Source: Picochlorum sp. 'celeri' (Eukaryota; Chlorophyta; Trebouxiophyceae). Taken from it: a stretch of DNA of 64,000 nucleotides. The first letter of the stretch is position 1, and every line of letters starts with the position of its first letter. The notes under the pieces were generated by a model, which saw nothing but the letters and a program-made list of their open reading frames with translations, was not told the origin of the DNA and did not search any database. The DNA is taken from the NCBI GenBank assembly GCA_010909725.1, contig JAACMV010000006.1, positions 496,001 to 560,000 of the forward strand. Direction: 5' to 3'. Positions 10,338-23,235 of this stretch are shown here, piece after piece. Made by a program: the position numbers and the translations under genes.

Positions 10338-12137
10338 CTAATCTCGAAGCCTCGATGGGACATTGACTGCACGGCCCGAGTTCTTTGTAGTTTTCACCTG
10401 CTGGTAGACATTAATGGGTAACTCAGAAAGAGCTTTCCTGTCATGCCCTGATTTCTTCCGCTTCCTCCCCCTCTTCTTTTTTACTGTAATATGATCTGCT
10501 GATGGTTCGGGACAGATTTCTGATTTCTTCTTCCTACCCCTCTTGGACTGCTCTTTCACAAACCAATTTGAATTGATGTCTCTCCCCATGATGATGGATA
10601 CCTCGTTGTTCAATAGCCTGATGGCCTTCATTCGCCCTTTTTCATTACCTTTGATCGCTTGATGTATGAGTGAACTCAGCCATTTGCCACAATGAGATTC
10701 TAGGCCCGCTCCAGAGATAATGGGCCTTGGGCATTGATACGGGGAGTTCTCATCCACCCCAGCTTGTTCTTTTTTGAACTTTACAAATTCCCTCAGTTGC
10801 TGTAACCTGTCCTCCACTTTAAACACAGGTCTTACATTCTCTTGACAGTCGCGATCTAGTATCCTCAGCATCTCTGCATCTTGCTCATACTGCTCATGGA
10901 TTGTTGTGATTTTTCTCACAAGGAAATGTGTGGGCCAGCTGCACCAATAGTACTTGCATCCAATTTTGGTGATATCAATGCTCAAGATATAACATATAAT
11001 GTCACGTACTTTGTATAGGTACCAGCTGGGGGTGAGGCGGGTGGACGACATGGAATTGAAATCTCATCGTCGGCATGGGGTGAAACAATCTCATTCACAG
11101 GAGAATAGGGGTCCTCAAACACCTGTTCAACCAAAACACATGCTCCTTGATCTCCACTACAAGAGCATGGACTGTCTTGGGACCCATTGAAAGAGCCTGC
11201 ATAAATTATATTCTCGCATTCCTGAGAATTCAAGGCGGATACATACATAGTCGACCAACGTACATGCAGAGGCACATACTCCCAACTTATGAAAAATCTT
11301 CTCCGCTGTGTCGTTCTCAGTACAATCTATCATGAACATCCTTGTGCCAAAAGGAATGTGAGAATCGGGTAGATTGTCCGCTTCCATCTCCCCAGGTTTG
11401 TCAGCATTTCTTTGCATTAACTTGATACCAACAGGGTCTGAAATCTCAAAACACCTACTGTATTCCTTGTAATACGTCGTGGCAGGCGTTTTCTCTCTTC
11501 CTGCCCGATATATGGGATTCAAACGCCGTCTGAAAGAGTCTGCATGCTTCAACAAGTTCTGGAATGCTTGGTGATCTTCTAAAGAGAAACCAGCATTGCC
11601 CACAATTTGGGCTTGGTACTCTCTCACTAATTTTGTTGGATCTTTCGGCTCCAGGTTTTTTGTTTCAGTAGTATATGGCCGGTGTTTCCCGAGAAACATG
11701 ATCATCTCTTGATACAATCGATCCTTCATGGAAGACAACAATCTCATCTACGACCTGCTCGCACAATCAAAAGTATGAGCATTCAGTCAACCCCTCACCT
11801 GCGATCTATCCCCCTTCGACTTGCTTTCAGTGGTTTCATCTACAACTTCATTTTCTCTGCAGATGCTTTCTGTGACATCATCTGGCTTCGGTAGAAGACG
11901 GAGAAGACGGTAGGCAACTTGGTCAAGTTCTGCAGGTGGAGCGAATTGCCTGAATATCTCTTCCCGGATAGTCTGGATACTATACGTCGAGGAGATACAG
12001 AATGTATCTATTGCAATCTTCAGAGACTTCTCATCCTCATAATCTTTACACGAAAGGACCAACTTATTGACCGTTACACTCAATGGACATTCCGTTGGCA
12101 CACGAGTTCTTCGTACGCCATGGGCAACAACTACCAT
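10338..12137 (-). CDS. Element 1 accessory protein (TnpA-like partner), four exons
   Basis: Exons are 12137-11799, 11747-11280, 11221-11010 and 10938-10338; all joins keep phase and give about 539 aa. The N-terminal half is mostly helical and charged. A C-x-C patch (CSCSGDQGACVLVEQV) lies in exon 3, and exon 4 begins at a Trp-Pro pair. The C-terminus has two very basic runs (SKRGRKKK and KKRGRKRKK) that look like AT-hook or nuclear-localisation sequence. The same exon plan and the C-x-C / LV-x2-V / Trp-Pro features recur in the accessory genes of elements 2 and 3. It is transcribed divergently from the transposase. A DNA-binding role comparable to plant TnpA is inference from layout and basic tail; no known domain was recognised. 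Confidence 0.75.
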
Positions 12138-12332
12138 GTTTAAGACTACTATTACACATACATGAGTTGATATTTGTTAATAAACACGCAGGAATGTCAG
12201 TGTCATCAATTCTGCATGCGCGCGTGCATCTCCCGTAACAACAGATCTGTTTCAAACCACGTTTGAATCTCATTCAACGGAATAGACACGTCTGCGTCAA
12301 AACAGGTCCGATACTTTATTTTTAATAATAAC
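12138..12332. promoter_or_regulatory. Bidirectional promoter region of element 1
   Basis: This 195-bp gap separates the start codons of the accessory gene (minus) and the transposase (plus), so it must hold both promoters. It contains an AT-rich stretch near 12312-12330 just before the transposase start. No further motif was identified. Confidence 0.6.
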
Positions 12333-15300
12333 ATGTCTGACAATAACAACAATGAAGATGCTTTGAAGAGCGATGAAATCTATCCTTGTCGGAGAGGCAA
12401 GATTCTCAGGAATGTGAAAGGAGTGATCGAGTACAAGGGGGGATATTACAGGGAAACCAAGTACACACACTGCAACTGTGGACATTCGAAATGCAATTCG
12501 TCTTGTCTGATACAATACTCTACGTATCGAGCGCATTTGAAGAGGCAGAGGGTGAATCATGCATCATCTCAGGTTGAGTATGTTGAACCAACCAACCCTA
12601 CGTGGGTGTACAAGTATAGACAGCTGACAAGAGAAGAGATTTTGCATGCCCAAATGGTATTAAATAACAGGAAGAGACTGAGAGGGCTAGATGGGGATGA
12701 AGTCCCTGTGCTGGCTACGGACGAAGATGGAGGTTATGACTTTGATATGGATGAGTACGGAGCCTCTCCCTGTCCCAGTGGTGCCACGGAGACGACTCGA
12801 GAGGAGGACATGAGCGGAAGTCAAATCCCTTCATCTACTATTATTAGAGAAGACGACAGAATAGACCAAACTGACAGTATTTCTCCGCTGGTACGAGTGA
12901 AGGAGGATCTTGCTGACCTCATGCAGCATCCAGTGCCAAGAAAGTATTTCATCCAAGCGCTGGGTGCGTGGATGAAAAATACTACTCCGATGTCACATAT
13001 AAATGAAGAACTTGAGAGAATGCAGTCGTGGAATCAATTATTTAACGTGCCTGTGGTCCCTGACCACAGAAAGATGAGGAAGATGTTGAGAATTCTGCAC
13101 CCGGGGTACCAGAAACGTTTTACGTGCCGGAAGCATCATGACAGTTCCAGAGCCACGAAGGAACCGCATGACACATGTGATTATGGCTCTTGTCGTCTAG
13201 CAAGGAACATCTGCATACGATACTGTTCTGTCAAGGATGCCATCAGAAGGTTGCTGCAGAACAGTCAATTTAGGACTGAGGTGCAATTATCCGCTCGCAA
13301 TAGTCGACAATCCAGCACAAGATGCACAGATATATGGTCGGCTAAATTTGTGAAGGATATGAGGAGAAAATATCCCTCCTTTTTTACTACAAGCGATGGC
13401 TACACGCCTTTACTGTTTGGCTTGTTTGTTGATGGCTTCAGGGTGTCTCAGGCATCCTACACCGCCGGTGCGGTGGTCCTAGTTTGTTTCAATCTCCCCG
13501 CTGATATAAGAATGGATTCGAAAAATCTTCAGCTGCTGCAACTCATTGATGGACCAACGGAGCCCAACGCAGAAGGGTGGCAAAGGTATCTTGGACAAAT
13601 TGTTGATGAGTTCCATCACTTGATGAATGGTTTCGTCCTTAATGGAGAAAAGTACAGAGCTGCCTTGATCTGTACGATGCAAGATGGTCGTGCTACGAAG
13701 AAAACCTCCATGCTCGATGAAGCGGGGGCAAAGGATGCATGTATTAAGTGCACAGTACAGCGGGAGGAGAACACAGGCTCATCCCAGTGTTGCTTCAGTA
13801 AAGGGAACTTAGAACCTGGAGACAGTTTACGAGGAGAATTCGCACCCGTGTGGATAGATAAAGATCATGATTTTATAAGGGCACGGAGAAGTATGGATCC
13901 AGCGCTTCGCAACGAGTTCCCAGGACTAGCATCTGGTGTCATTGGGGAGTCAGTGTTTGAGCGTCTGCCATACTGGGACTCTTCCAGGTGTCATCTGCTA
14001 TGCTTCATGCACACGATGAAAAATTTCGGATCACATCTGGAAAAACTCGTGGAAGGAGAAAAAGAAAATCCTGCGACGAGGAAGCTTCTATTCAAGAAAG
14101 GCTTCCTGAACATGGAATCACACCTGCACCTAAGCGTGCACCAAGATTCGAAAGGCAAAGACAAGCTTCCGAGGTCCCGTCCGCCGTGGACTTTCAATAC
14201 AGATACTGACTGCCCATTAAATAATACTACAGCCATAAAGGTGTTGAAAAACGTCTCGACACCATCGAGACTCTGCATACAGCCGTCTAGACTATTCAGG
14301 AAAACACAGCAAGCAGACAACGAAATTGAAGGCCCAATCACCCGCCAAAAGGATATTGGAGTCAAGAATACGGGAGAGTCGGCTCCGATGAAACAATTCC
14401 TACTATCTGGACTATTTAGCTATGTCCTTTACATCGGTGGAGTGGACAGAGATCTGGTGAAAGCATTAGACAAGCTTCTCTCACTACTGAACAGATTGCT
14501 TGCTCCTGCAGTTGATCTCACAAGGGTTGATGCTTTGGGCCGGGATATATGGCGGGCACTTGTTGCACTTGAGAATCACTTACCTCACCACTGTCTCCCT
14601 TTATGTGTTCACAATATCGGTCATTTGAGCAGGCAGGTCAAGGACTTTGGACCCATTTCAGGATACCACAGCTATCCCCTGGAGTCCTACTTGGGAGACC
14701 TTAAGGGCATGAACCTGAATCCTGCACACCCTACAGCTACAATATTTGAACGAATTATGCGCGATTATTCAATGGAGACCCTAATCGGTCTACTGTCGGA
14801 GGACGAAGCACAGGCCAGTCTAGTCCCAAAATTCCAGGATGACATCCTTCTCCACGAGCCCATTTCCCGGGTGCAGATGGCGAATATTTCGACATCTGAG
14901 ATGCACTTGATCAAAAGATATATTGAGTCAAAGTGGGAAGAGTATAAAAAATTGCAGTGCCAGTCCAGGCATTTCTGCCTGTGGACATTTGGGGACAGAA
15001 TGTCGGTTGCTGAAAGGGTGAAGTATTCTGGTCGGCAGAGGAAAATTCTGGAAGGGATTCGCGGTGATGTTACAAGATATAAAGCCTTCCAAATCAATCA
15101 GACACGTTTCTCAATCAAGGATGGGCTGAAATCTGAGGATAGAGTTGTTTTCTATGGTACCAAGATAGGAGTGTTGCAGGAGATTATCAAACTGGAGGTG
15201 CGTTGGGTAATTGGAATGGCATGGCCCGTCAATTAATCACTCACTACTGATTCTGTACCCTTACAGTACCAAAACGAGACGGATGAGATTTTCTTGATCG

Positions 15301-15506
15301 TTGATGAGATGATACATGTGGAGAGGCACCCACATCTTTCACAGAGGACTGGCGTCACACGCAATGAACCCAACTTGAAGTGTTTGCAGCCTGATGATGT
15401 CACCGGGCAAGGGTTCAGGGTCATAGACTTCGAGAATGCAGACGATAAGATTAAGAAATACGTTATTTTCTCGTCAGGATATCTGAGAAAGGTGGAGAGT
15501 ATGTAA
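12333..15506 (+). CDS. Element 1 Tnp2-type transposase, two exons
   Basis: Exon 1 is 12333-15197 and exon 2 is 15267-15506, with a 69-nt intron (GGAG|gtgcg ... ttacag|TACC) in phase 0; the product is about 1034 aa. The N-terminus has a C-x-C-x4-C-x3-C cluster (CNCGHSKCNSSC) followed by His, a likely zinc finger. A second Cys/His cluster lies near residues 270-290. The core has the Tnp2 signatures: GLFVDGF (Asp367), NLPADIRM, LIDGPTEP, MQDGRA (Asp451) and a C-x2-C. The C-terminal part has LPLCVHNIGHL and YPLESYLGDLKGM (Glu784), like the DUF4218 region that follows Tnp2 in plant CACTA proteins. Asp367, Asp451 and Glu784 are candidate catalytic residues by position only. The short last exon contains DVTGQGF, also present in element 3. 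Confidence 0.88.
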
Positions 15507-15926
15507 TTTAATAATGCCCCTATCCAACAATGGACACGACCGGACATCTGCGATATTGATGGCCATTTGGGCCGCAAAGGAAAAGGGTTCCCAGTCGTCT
15601 CGCTCGACGAATTTTCACGGCCCGCAATTATCAACGCTCCGTTGGCCCAATCGTGTAGCATTTAACATATCTAAGTGATATGGAGAACATCGCGGAGAAT
15701 ATCGCTCGCACGGTGACGCCACATGAGCCCAAAAATGCCGCCTCCATCCTCGATTGGTGATGGGAACACCCGTGTTCACTGCCACCGTGCCCCATTCGTC
15801 CGAGAATCCGTCTGTGATGAGAGTTTCTCCCAACCGTGAATTTTCACGACATAATTATACATAAATTTTCTATTTTCACAATCGACGCGGCGTAATTTAT
15901 CACCTGCTATTGTTTCGCTGAACTGC

Positions 15927-15952
15927 GAACCAATCCCCAGATGTTACTAGGG
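15927..15952 (-). repeat. Element 1 right terminal inverted repeat
   Basis: Exact inverted partner of 7876-7901. The three bases that follow (15953-15955) are TCT, matching the left flank. Confidence 0.9.
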
Positions 15953-15955
15953 TCT

Positions 15956-16484
15956 AGATTGGAGCCTATAGGCGTAGCTACGCCAGCGACCCTCCAGTGA
16001 TCAGCGATGAAGAAATCCTTATAACTTCCTCAATACGGCGTATTTTATCGCGATACATATATATTTGGAATTCTTGTTAAACAAGGATTCTTTAGAACTT
16101 TTTAAAATAGAATTTGGTGGAGTATGTGAAAAGTTACCGGTGTCTGGTGGTTATCAGCCCCCCTTGGGAGCCTGGACCGTTTCAATCGGCGAGCTCTCTG
16201 CCCAACCGGAGATGGCTGAGAAGCATCTTTTTGCTGATCGGGTCACCTCTCTGCTGCATCATTTTCGCCCAAACCGGGCTCAGTCGTCTCATACGAATAT
16301 ATAGAATCATATGTGTGCAAATCAGAGAATTTCGTTATGGTCGACTATAGTCGGGAGCAGCGATGGAAGCTCCTCCCCTGGACGAAATGTTGGGAGCAGG
16401 GAGGACCGCCGTGCAGAGCATACCAAGGCGATTGAGTGACTCTACTATTGCTTAAGCGGTATTGTTTGGCAAAAAATGATATTT
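15956..16484. other. Spacer between elements 1 and 2
   Basis: About 530 bp of flanking sequence. It ought to contain the terminus of element 2 beyond its transposase stop at 16485, but I found no inverted partner on the other side. No gene is seen. Confidence 0.5.
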
Positions 16485-19400
16485 TCACATACATTCTTGG
16501 CGGTCTGACGCGGACTCGCATTCAAAATTTGCTACCCAGAATTTGGCTTTTCTCAGAACGAGATATTTCCCCCTGTTTGCTGGTATTGTTTCATCTGGTG
16601 CTAAGAATACTTGATCAATAATATTCTCGGCTTGTATCCAGAGAAGATCTAGTCCGATGTCTTCAATTAGAGGCACATTTGCAAGGTACGGGTGGTCCCC
16701 ATGACCCTTGTATGGTCTCACACCGACAAACATTTCGGCTGTGCCCTCCAACTGTAGACGCATGCAAGGATATCAGAATGAATCTAGTTCAATGACAAGA
16801 GGAGACAAAACGAAGAGAACGCACCTCCACTTTAGCAACGCATTGGATCCTTCCAAACAATGCCTCCGTTGAACCATGAGATATGAACACAATGTTTGAG
16901 TTGTCTGTCTTTGTCTTTTTATTTGCACTATCAGATGTCTCAAATCTGACACCATTCAGGCTAAAACTTGTATAGGTCTGTACCCTATTCGGCCAAGCAT
17001 CAATAAGAGATTTTTTTCTCCCAGTATAGTCTGCCTTTAACAAGTAGTTAGCTCGGTCTATCTCTTGCCAAGGGGAACTACTCATGGCAACACCCAAATC
17101 AGCCATAACATCGTCGAACTCTGGCCAAGATTCCATCATGTACTGCATTATGCCGTGTCTAGTGCTGTCCGAGCCATTGAATGCCCGAGAAGTCCCTGCT
17201 CCACTAGGACATATTCTTCCAGGCAATTCAGGGGTGCCCTGCCCTTTCTCCACTTGATTCGAAGAAACTCGAGCAATTATACGTAAACTTTCTTCGTATA
17301 CTTGCCTGTGCATAATACATGCGCCAGGGAGGTACCTATTGAAGGCTTTTCGCTTCATAGTTCCCAGTTTGCTCTCAGCCCCATAGGCCCACGTTTCTCT
17401 TACTGGGCCAAAGTCTAGCACCTGCCTCGCAAAATGCCCCATGTTATGGAGAGCCAAAGTCATATGTCTATGTCCTATGAAGTTCTCAAGCTCGCATATG
17501 CATTCCCAGATACCCTCCCCAATTTTTCCGAGATCCTGTACAGAAGGCATGCTAGGGAGTAAACAAGCAAAACATCTTCCTCTGCACCATTCTCAATGAC
17601 GCGCGCACCTGTTCGGACAATTCTGGACGAAGTAGATCATTCACTAGAAGGAAAAAGCGGTGTATAGTGGAAGCCTCATTTTTCGGCATACCCGAAGCGA
17701 CCAATGAAGCACTGAGAACTCCCGTGACGGCAAAATCCTTGTAATGCTGCGCTCTCTTCTTCGCCAGCGAAGGCTCGTCTTCTGACTTCTTTTTCGATGC
17801 GGACGACATGAAGAATCTCGAGAGGTTGGCCGTGATTGTAGAGTTGGGTTTTATCGCGTTCAAGAATTTCCGCACCAATCCTTTGCCCGTCTTGTCCATT
17901 CTCTCAAAATATATGGCCTCCAAGCGTTTGACTGAACGACAAGTCATGGGATTACTTTTGGCATACTCCATCTTGGATTCACACAAGAACGTACCGACGT
18001 TTGCCATACTATGCATAAAGCACAAAATGTGGCACCTGCTAACATCGAAGTATGGCAGTCTACTGAATTGAGACATGCCTTTCACCCCCAGCATTCCTTG
18101 CAGATCTTCCAGGTGGGGGTGCTCCTCAAGAATCTTCATACGAGACATGATGAACTCATGAGTTTTGTGTATACTTCTGGTGGCTATAGGGCGTCCGAAC
18201 CTTGGGTCTACTCTGTAAAGGTGATCTTTGTGGAGCATTTTCCGGTGCCCGTAATAATGAACACCATTTGCCTGCGCACCATTCAATGTGCAGAGACGGC
18301 ACCCTTGGTAGTGTCCTGCTTCAGCCTGACATGAGCAAGCTCTAGATGCTCGACCATCCTGGATGCAGCATGCTAGCATGCCTTTAAAAAGCACGCGTCG
18401 CTGTCTCGAAGCATCATATGCCGTCATGCCTTGCTCCCAGAGCACCAAAAATTCATCCACGATCGGTTTGAGATACTGCTGGAAATCGGAGGGCTCGTGC
18501 GGCCCGTCAATGAGAGATAATATGTGAAGATTCTCAGATTTCATCCTGATCTCGTGAGGCAAGTTCAGACAAATAAGGATGACAGCCCAGAGGGTATACT
18601 GCACGCCTTCAAATGGTTGGAAGCCATCAACAAATAGGGCAAAATGCAACTTCTCGTGATTCGGGCTGTAGAAAAAGTTGGGATATCGAAGCACTGTATC
18701 TTTATAGAACTTTCCATCAAAAATATCCTTGAGGTTTTGTTCCTCGTGCATTACAACCCCAGGACTGTCTGGGTTCCATCGTTCATTGGCCTTCATAATA
18801 TGTCTTCCAAACTCAGGATCCAGCAATTTCGCCCTCATGTATTCCTGTACTGAGCTAGAACGGATACCGATCTTCAAAGAACAGGAACATGGAGTAGTAT
18901 TCTCGTTCTCTTGATACCCACAAATTTGCCCCCTCTTATCTCCTGATTGGGATGGATGGTGATGCTCGCATGTCACGCTGAGTTTGAATCCCAACCCCAA
19001 CTGTCTGATCAACGCTCGGACTTCCTTTGATGTTGGGAAGAACCCCGGCGTAAATGCATCTGATTCATCGTCTATATCTTCCCAAATATGGCCAATAGGT
19101 GCGGCCTGCCGAATTTTGCGCTCAAGAAGGTGTGCCAGACGAGAGCCTATGGATTCTACTGAGTTTGGAGCAAAAGCAGGAGTGCACCTACGCCTCCAGT
19201 CCGATAGGGCACCATATACTTTTTCGAGGTCATAAATATCGTCTCCATACTCACAAAACTCCTCAATCGTTTCTCGCGCGGTGAAAGTCCGCGCCCCATC
19301 TTGGAGACTCTGCAGCAGTTCCCTCACCTCCTCAGAGACCTCACCACCTGAGGTATTGGACGTTTCTTGCCCATTATCTACTTCACCCTCTTCCACTCTC

Positions 19401-19871
19401 TGAATTTTCTTCAATCATGGAATTTTGGTCGGCTTGCGGGATCTCCTGAAGTACTGAAGAGTTGTTCAAAGAGAAGTCTGAGTCACTCTTGTTGGTGATC
19501 TGGTCATCACAGCAATGATCCTGCACGTCATCCCCCCACGTGGGCGACATGTCAACTTCAGCGGGTTGGTTATTATCCATATTCTCTTCACCGCGATCTA
19601 CCCTCAAGTCTCGCTCATCCTCTTCAGGAATTAACTCAACAAACGTGGGGAGAGGCACTGGCTGTTCCTCACGCAGCTTTGCTGCGTTCTTCTTCTTCCG
19701 CTTAATGCGCTCAATGACTTCCTTCCTATGCTTATGGCATGTAACTTCAGCCAAATATTGTGTACCATCGCATCGATGCTTATAGATGAGGCCTCTCTTG
19801 CGCAGCTCTTCTCCACAGTTGCAGAGACCAAACCTCTTTTTCCTCTTGCGATCTGGCTGCCTCTGATTCAT
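16485..19871 (-). CDS. Element 2 Tnp2-type transposase, four exons
   Basis: Proposed exons are 19871-19455, 19399-17609, 17535-16825 and 16751-16485, giving about 1061 aa. The last two introns (73 nt and 73 nt) have GT-AG ends in phase 0. The last sits at exactly the same protein position as the single intron in elements 1 and 3. The first join is less sure: the frame changes near 19383-19455, explained either by a 55-nt intron (tca|gtac ... attcag|AGA) or by a one-base frameshift. The start ATG at 19871 leads into MNQRQPDRKRKKRFGLCNCGE, a basic stretch and C-x-C finger. Core signatures are LFVDGFQPFEG, NLPHEIRMK, LIDGPHEPS, CIQDGRA and, in exon 3, LALHNMGHFARQVLDFGPV. The ending differs from elements 1 and 3 and lacks DVTGQGF. 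Confidence 0.8.
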
Positions 19872-20031
19872 AGTCTCCGAATTCTGATTCAAAACACTAG
19901 AAAAGCTCACGTAATCGAATAAAAGTTGGCATTTACAACAAAAAACGCTCCAGTCCAGAATTCCCAAATTCAAAACTTGTTGTTGACCAGACTCGATGAT
20001 GACGTTCTAAACAACCGAGTCGAATAAGCAG
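19872..20031. promoter_or_regulatory. Bidirectional promoter region of element 2
   Basis: This 160-bp gap between the divergent start codons must drive both genes. A longer in-frame start for the transposase at 19973 would shorten it, but the peptide it adds is unlike the other transposases. Confidence 0.5.
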
Positions 20032-22284
20032 ATGACCTGGACGGCTACCTATATATTATTTAAAAACACATTGAATATATTACAGTTATTCAATCAATCA
20101 GGAGGTCTGTTGTATATACGAGAGAGATGGAGACAAATACAACCGAGTCCACTTGCCGGTGTATTCAAAACCTACCTTCGCAATCTAATTGAGGACGGCG
20201 ATAACCGGGTAGACGATATCAAAGGGACAATAATGCAAAATTTTGCTCTAAGTAATGCCATTCGATTCTTAGACGAGGCGTCAAGATCGCCTAGTCTGGA
20301 TATCACACTGCAGACCAAATACACACAGGTTGTTGAGTCTTTGAGAAGCCAGATGCCGACAGAGCGGTCTGGATTTATTTCCAACATGAATGTCAATAAC
20401 ACGCATATACAAAACATGGTCGTGAATGGGCATCTGACGCCTGCGGCTGCGGAAATACATACACCCAGCCTTGCAGAGTATGGGGAAAAGTCAGGCGAAG
20501 TACGATACTAAATCATTACCTGATACGGTACTGTGACACAGTGCTTTAGCATCTCATCTTGGTATCATATGATCATACACATTTCCATGCAGGATACCAG
20601 CCGACTCACTCGATTAGTGCTTGAATACCTGGGTAAGCATGGGAAATACCAGGAGCCAGCACAGCCACTCCTTGATGGCAATTTGAATGGAAAGGTGAAA
20701 ACCATTCTGCCAGGACACCAACGCCTCCCTTTAGCCACAATGTACTGTGATAGGCATGGCCTACATGGAAGAGAGAGTGCAGTGGTTGCCAAAATTGGCA
20801 AGTGAGTACAAAGAAATGTGTTAGAATACTGCCTATCCGTAGCACTGACAGGACCTTTCTGTACAGGATACTCGATGTACTTCGAAATCAAATTGAGAAC
20901 AAATCAAGAAAGCAAAAGAAGTTTATCACGGTTTATCAGGAGTGGTTCCCATTTGAGAACTGGGACCCTGCAGAGATTTTATCAAATTCAAGTGGTGCTG
21001 GAGGGCCTTCTCAAGTGACAGGGAGCAACGTCTCGGACCAGCATCCAATCGTGCCAATCCGAGAAGACTCATTACGAGTAAGGTATCACATTCTACGGCA
21101 GAATGCTGACTCCAGATACAACAGAGTAGCAGAGTGTGAGATGGCCTGTTACAGTAGGGAGGAATGTGTGTGCCCTGAGGGATGTGTTCTTGTATCTGTG
21201 ACAAGGGTCATTCCAGATGGAGACGATAATGTGGTAGACCATTCCGTTGATTTTGATCCAACCGACGAGCAAAAGGCGTTCATGGATAGCGATTTGACTC
21301 CACATGCCACAGTCCAGTATGTACATGGTTCTCACTGTTGTTAGTTTCCCTGTCCGGTCGCGAAATAGTGACAATTTGCCTTGCAGGTGGCCATATAAAC
21401 TTGTAATACCAATCCCGGAAACAGTTGGAGAGATACGGGAAAGAATGCAGCTCGAGAAAGGATACGCAGACAGGCTCGAAGAGGTGGAAAAAACGTTCAG
21501 AAAGCTGATTGAGCCAACTGTGGGCAGGGAATACATCACCTCGAGAGCCGAGAAAATCAAGAATGCGGCGACAACATTGGCTACATCAAGGGGCGCCTTA
21601 GGAGAAATTGAAGCGAAACTCGAAGAATTGCTACGCAGGATTGAGGAGGAACTCCTTGTAGAGCAATTGCAGCAATTCATCCAGGAATGCCCTCTTAGCC
21701 ACCTCTGCGCTCGCGCAACCGACAGGCTTGCAGATATCACCGCCAAGAAAAGTTTCTGGAGACGCATAGTAGCAGATTGTACTGAGTGTGTCGCCAAGAA
21801 AGAGGAGCAGGCTGCAAAACAGACAGAAGACAAAGCACGGAGGATTGAAGAGCAGAGAGACATTGAGAGCCAGGCGCAGGAAATGAGGCGGATCGCAACA
21901 GAGGCGCACAAAGATGCACAGAATATAAATACCAATGTCCATGGACGGCAGCCGCTGACCACTTGTGAGAATAAGATTGATGACAGCCAAAAATATGAAA
22001 GGATAATTGAGGATCAAGTCAAGAGGCTTGAAGAATTCTGCCAAATTCACAGCTACAGTAGCGTCAGGAAGGCTTTGCAGGATTGTAGAAAATATCTATC
22101 GGAGTGTCAATCTATCACTAGAATTCTATGTCGAAAACGTAAAGTCTTACACAGCAATGCACAGTCCAGGCAGTCGGATGCAGAGAGCCACGGTACAGAT
22201 ATTAGCAATGCAAGGACTGTCTTTGCCAGACAGAGCGGAAATGCCAGGGTTCCAAAACCCAATTCAAGATATTATCCAGTATAG
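20032..22284 (+). CDS. Element 2 accessory protein with long coiled coil, four exons
   Basis: Exons are 20032-20499, 20593-20801, 20867-21316 and 21387-22284, about 674 aa, with every join in phase (donors GAA|gtac, CAA|gtga, CCA|gtat; acceptors all ag|G). Exon 3 carries a Cys patch (CVCPEGCVLVSVTRV) and exon 4 opens at Trp-Pro-Tyr. Both features, and the intron position just before Trp-Pro, match the accessory proteins of elements 1 and 3. The rest of exon 4 is a strongly Glu/Lys/Arg-rich helix with heptad-like spacing (about residues 385-560), so the protein probably oligomerises. The true start could be a later ATG. No known domain was recognised. Confidence 0.72.
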
Positions 22285-22606
22285 GAATGCGTATGCGTGC
22301 TTCAGAACCTCCAAACAGTGCCAATGAACGTGCTTCTATAGCACAGAGATGCATCTATGATGCATCAGTTGCATCCTGATCAGTATCACTCAAGATGAAA
22401 AATCAGCGTCTCGCGCGAGATGGGTCACATCTAATTTAAATTTGTAAGGTAATATAAAAAACGACGACATTCGTGGTATTATTGAGTTGTTTGTGTCAAC
22501 TGAGGTGTTGGCACTGGCTGGCCTAACCGTTTCTCGTGTGTTTGCCCTGCAGGTCCACCATGCCCCACCATAGCCCCATAGAATCATTTATAAATATATA
22601 ATTTAT
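22285..22606. other. Spacer right of element 2
   Basis: About 320 bp downstream of the accessory gene stop. It presumably contains its 3' untranslated region and perhaps a decayed transposon end. No gene or clear repeat is seen. Confidence 0.4.
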
Positions 22607-23235
22607 TTACGGGCCCTTTAGGGGGAAAGAAAGTCTAATAGCTGTAACCACAAACGCGATTCCCGCTCTCCTGCAGCAGGATAATTACACTGTGTACATA
22701 AAACTGACTATTAATACATCATAAGACTGAACCAGAGAAGCCAAGAAGTGCCTTGTGACGTGGCGTTCGTGAGCGACCATTGAGTGAAAAAATTGGTACA
22801 AAAAGCGTGCGTGCACTTATATGTTGCAAACTTGTTACCATCGGGACAGTGCATTAATAGAAAAGAGTAAGATGCACATTATAGGGGTGAATGGCAAGCC
22901 CGGGTGGATAGACATAGCCGCTAAGCGACCAGATGTGCCCAACCATTAACTGTCCAATGTCCGCGCGCACCTGTAGTTTGTCTCTGTGCCAGGGTATTGG
23001 CTGTCAATTCACCTATTGTGCTTTAATATTCCATAAGAAATGAATTCCGGGATTCTCTGTCGATGCCTGACGGGTATCACGAGGCAGCTCAGGGTAGCAT
23101 ATAGTGCCACACTTGGTCTCCTATCACAGGCTGATTTTGACCGAGAATATTACAATTCGGCGTGATGTCCACCTGTCCGGTCAAATTGGCATTTTATTAG
23201 GCGACATTCCTCGATTCATGACATGTGAGTTTGGC
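22607..23235 (+). repeat. Dispersed repeat, copy 1
   Basis: About 630 bp that matches 48821-49458 in the same orientation with many scattered differences. Shared landmarks are GCTGTAACCACAAACGCG, CAGAGAAGCCAAGAAGTGCC, GCAAGCCCGGGTGG and CCGGTCAAATTGGCAT. No coding frame is shared. Near 23123-23164 a stretch of about 42 bases is in the opposite orientation relative to the other copy. It may be a non-autonomous mobile element, but I saw no inverted ends. Confidence 0.8.

Larger units (their letters stand above)
7876..15952. mobile_element. Element 1: EnSpm/CACTA-type DNA transposon, 8.1 kb
   Basis: The element is bounded by a perfect 26-bp terminal inverted repeat starting CCCTAGTAACATCTG (left 7876-7901, right 15927-15952). 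It is flanked by a 3-bp direct repeat TCT (7873-7875 and 15953-15955), the target-duplication size usual for CACTA elements. It carries a Tnp2-type transposase on the plus strand, a divergent four-exon accessory gene, and a third two-exon gene near the left end. All three frames are intact with plausible splice sites, so the copy may be autonomous. The terminal sequence differs from the classical CACTA start. Confidence 0.88.
16485..22284. mobile_element. Element 2: Tnp2-type transposon, ends unresolved
   Basis: A Tnp2 transposase on the minus strand and an accessory gene on the plus strand are arranged head to head across about 160 bp, the mirror image of elements 1 and 3. The coordinates given cover the coding core only. 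I compared 15956-16484 with the reverse complement of 22285-24031 by eye and found no terminal inverted repeat, so the ends may be eroded or lie elsewhere. Confidence 0.7.

Noticed and set aside
12333..15506. KDZ (Kyakuja/Dileera/Zisupton) assignment for the large transposases
   Set aside because: The NLP-x2-IRM, GP-x-EP and QDGRA wording and the H-x3-H...YP-x-E region fit Tnp2 plus DUF4218 better, and element 1 has CACTA-type 3-bp target duplications.
19383..19973. Start of the element 2 transposase at 19973
   Set aside because: The extra 34 residues are hydrophobic and Cys-rich, with no counterpart in elements 1 and 3; ATG 19871 leads straight into the basic C-x-C region.
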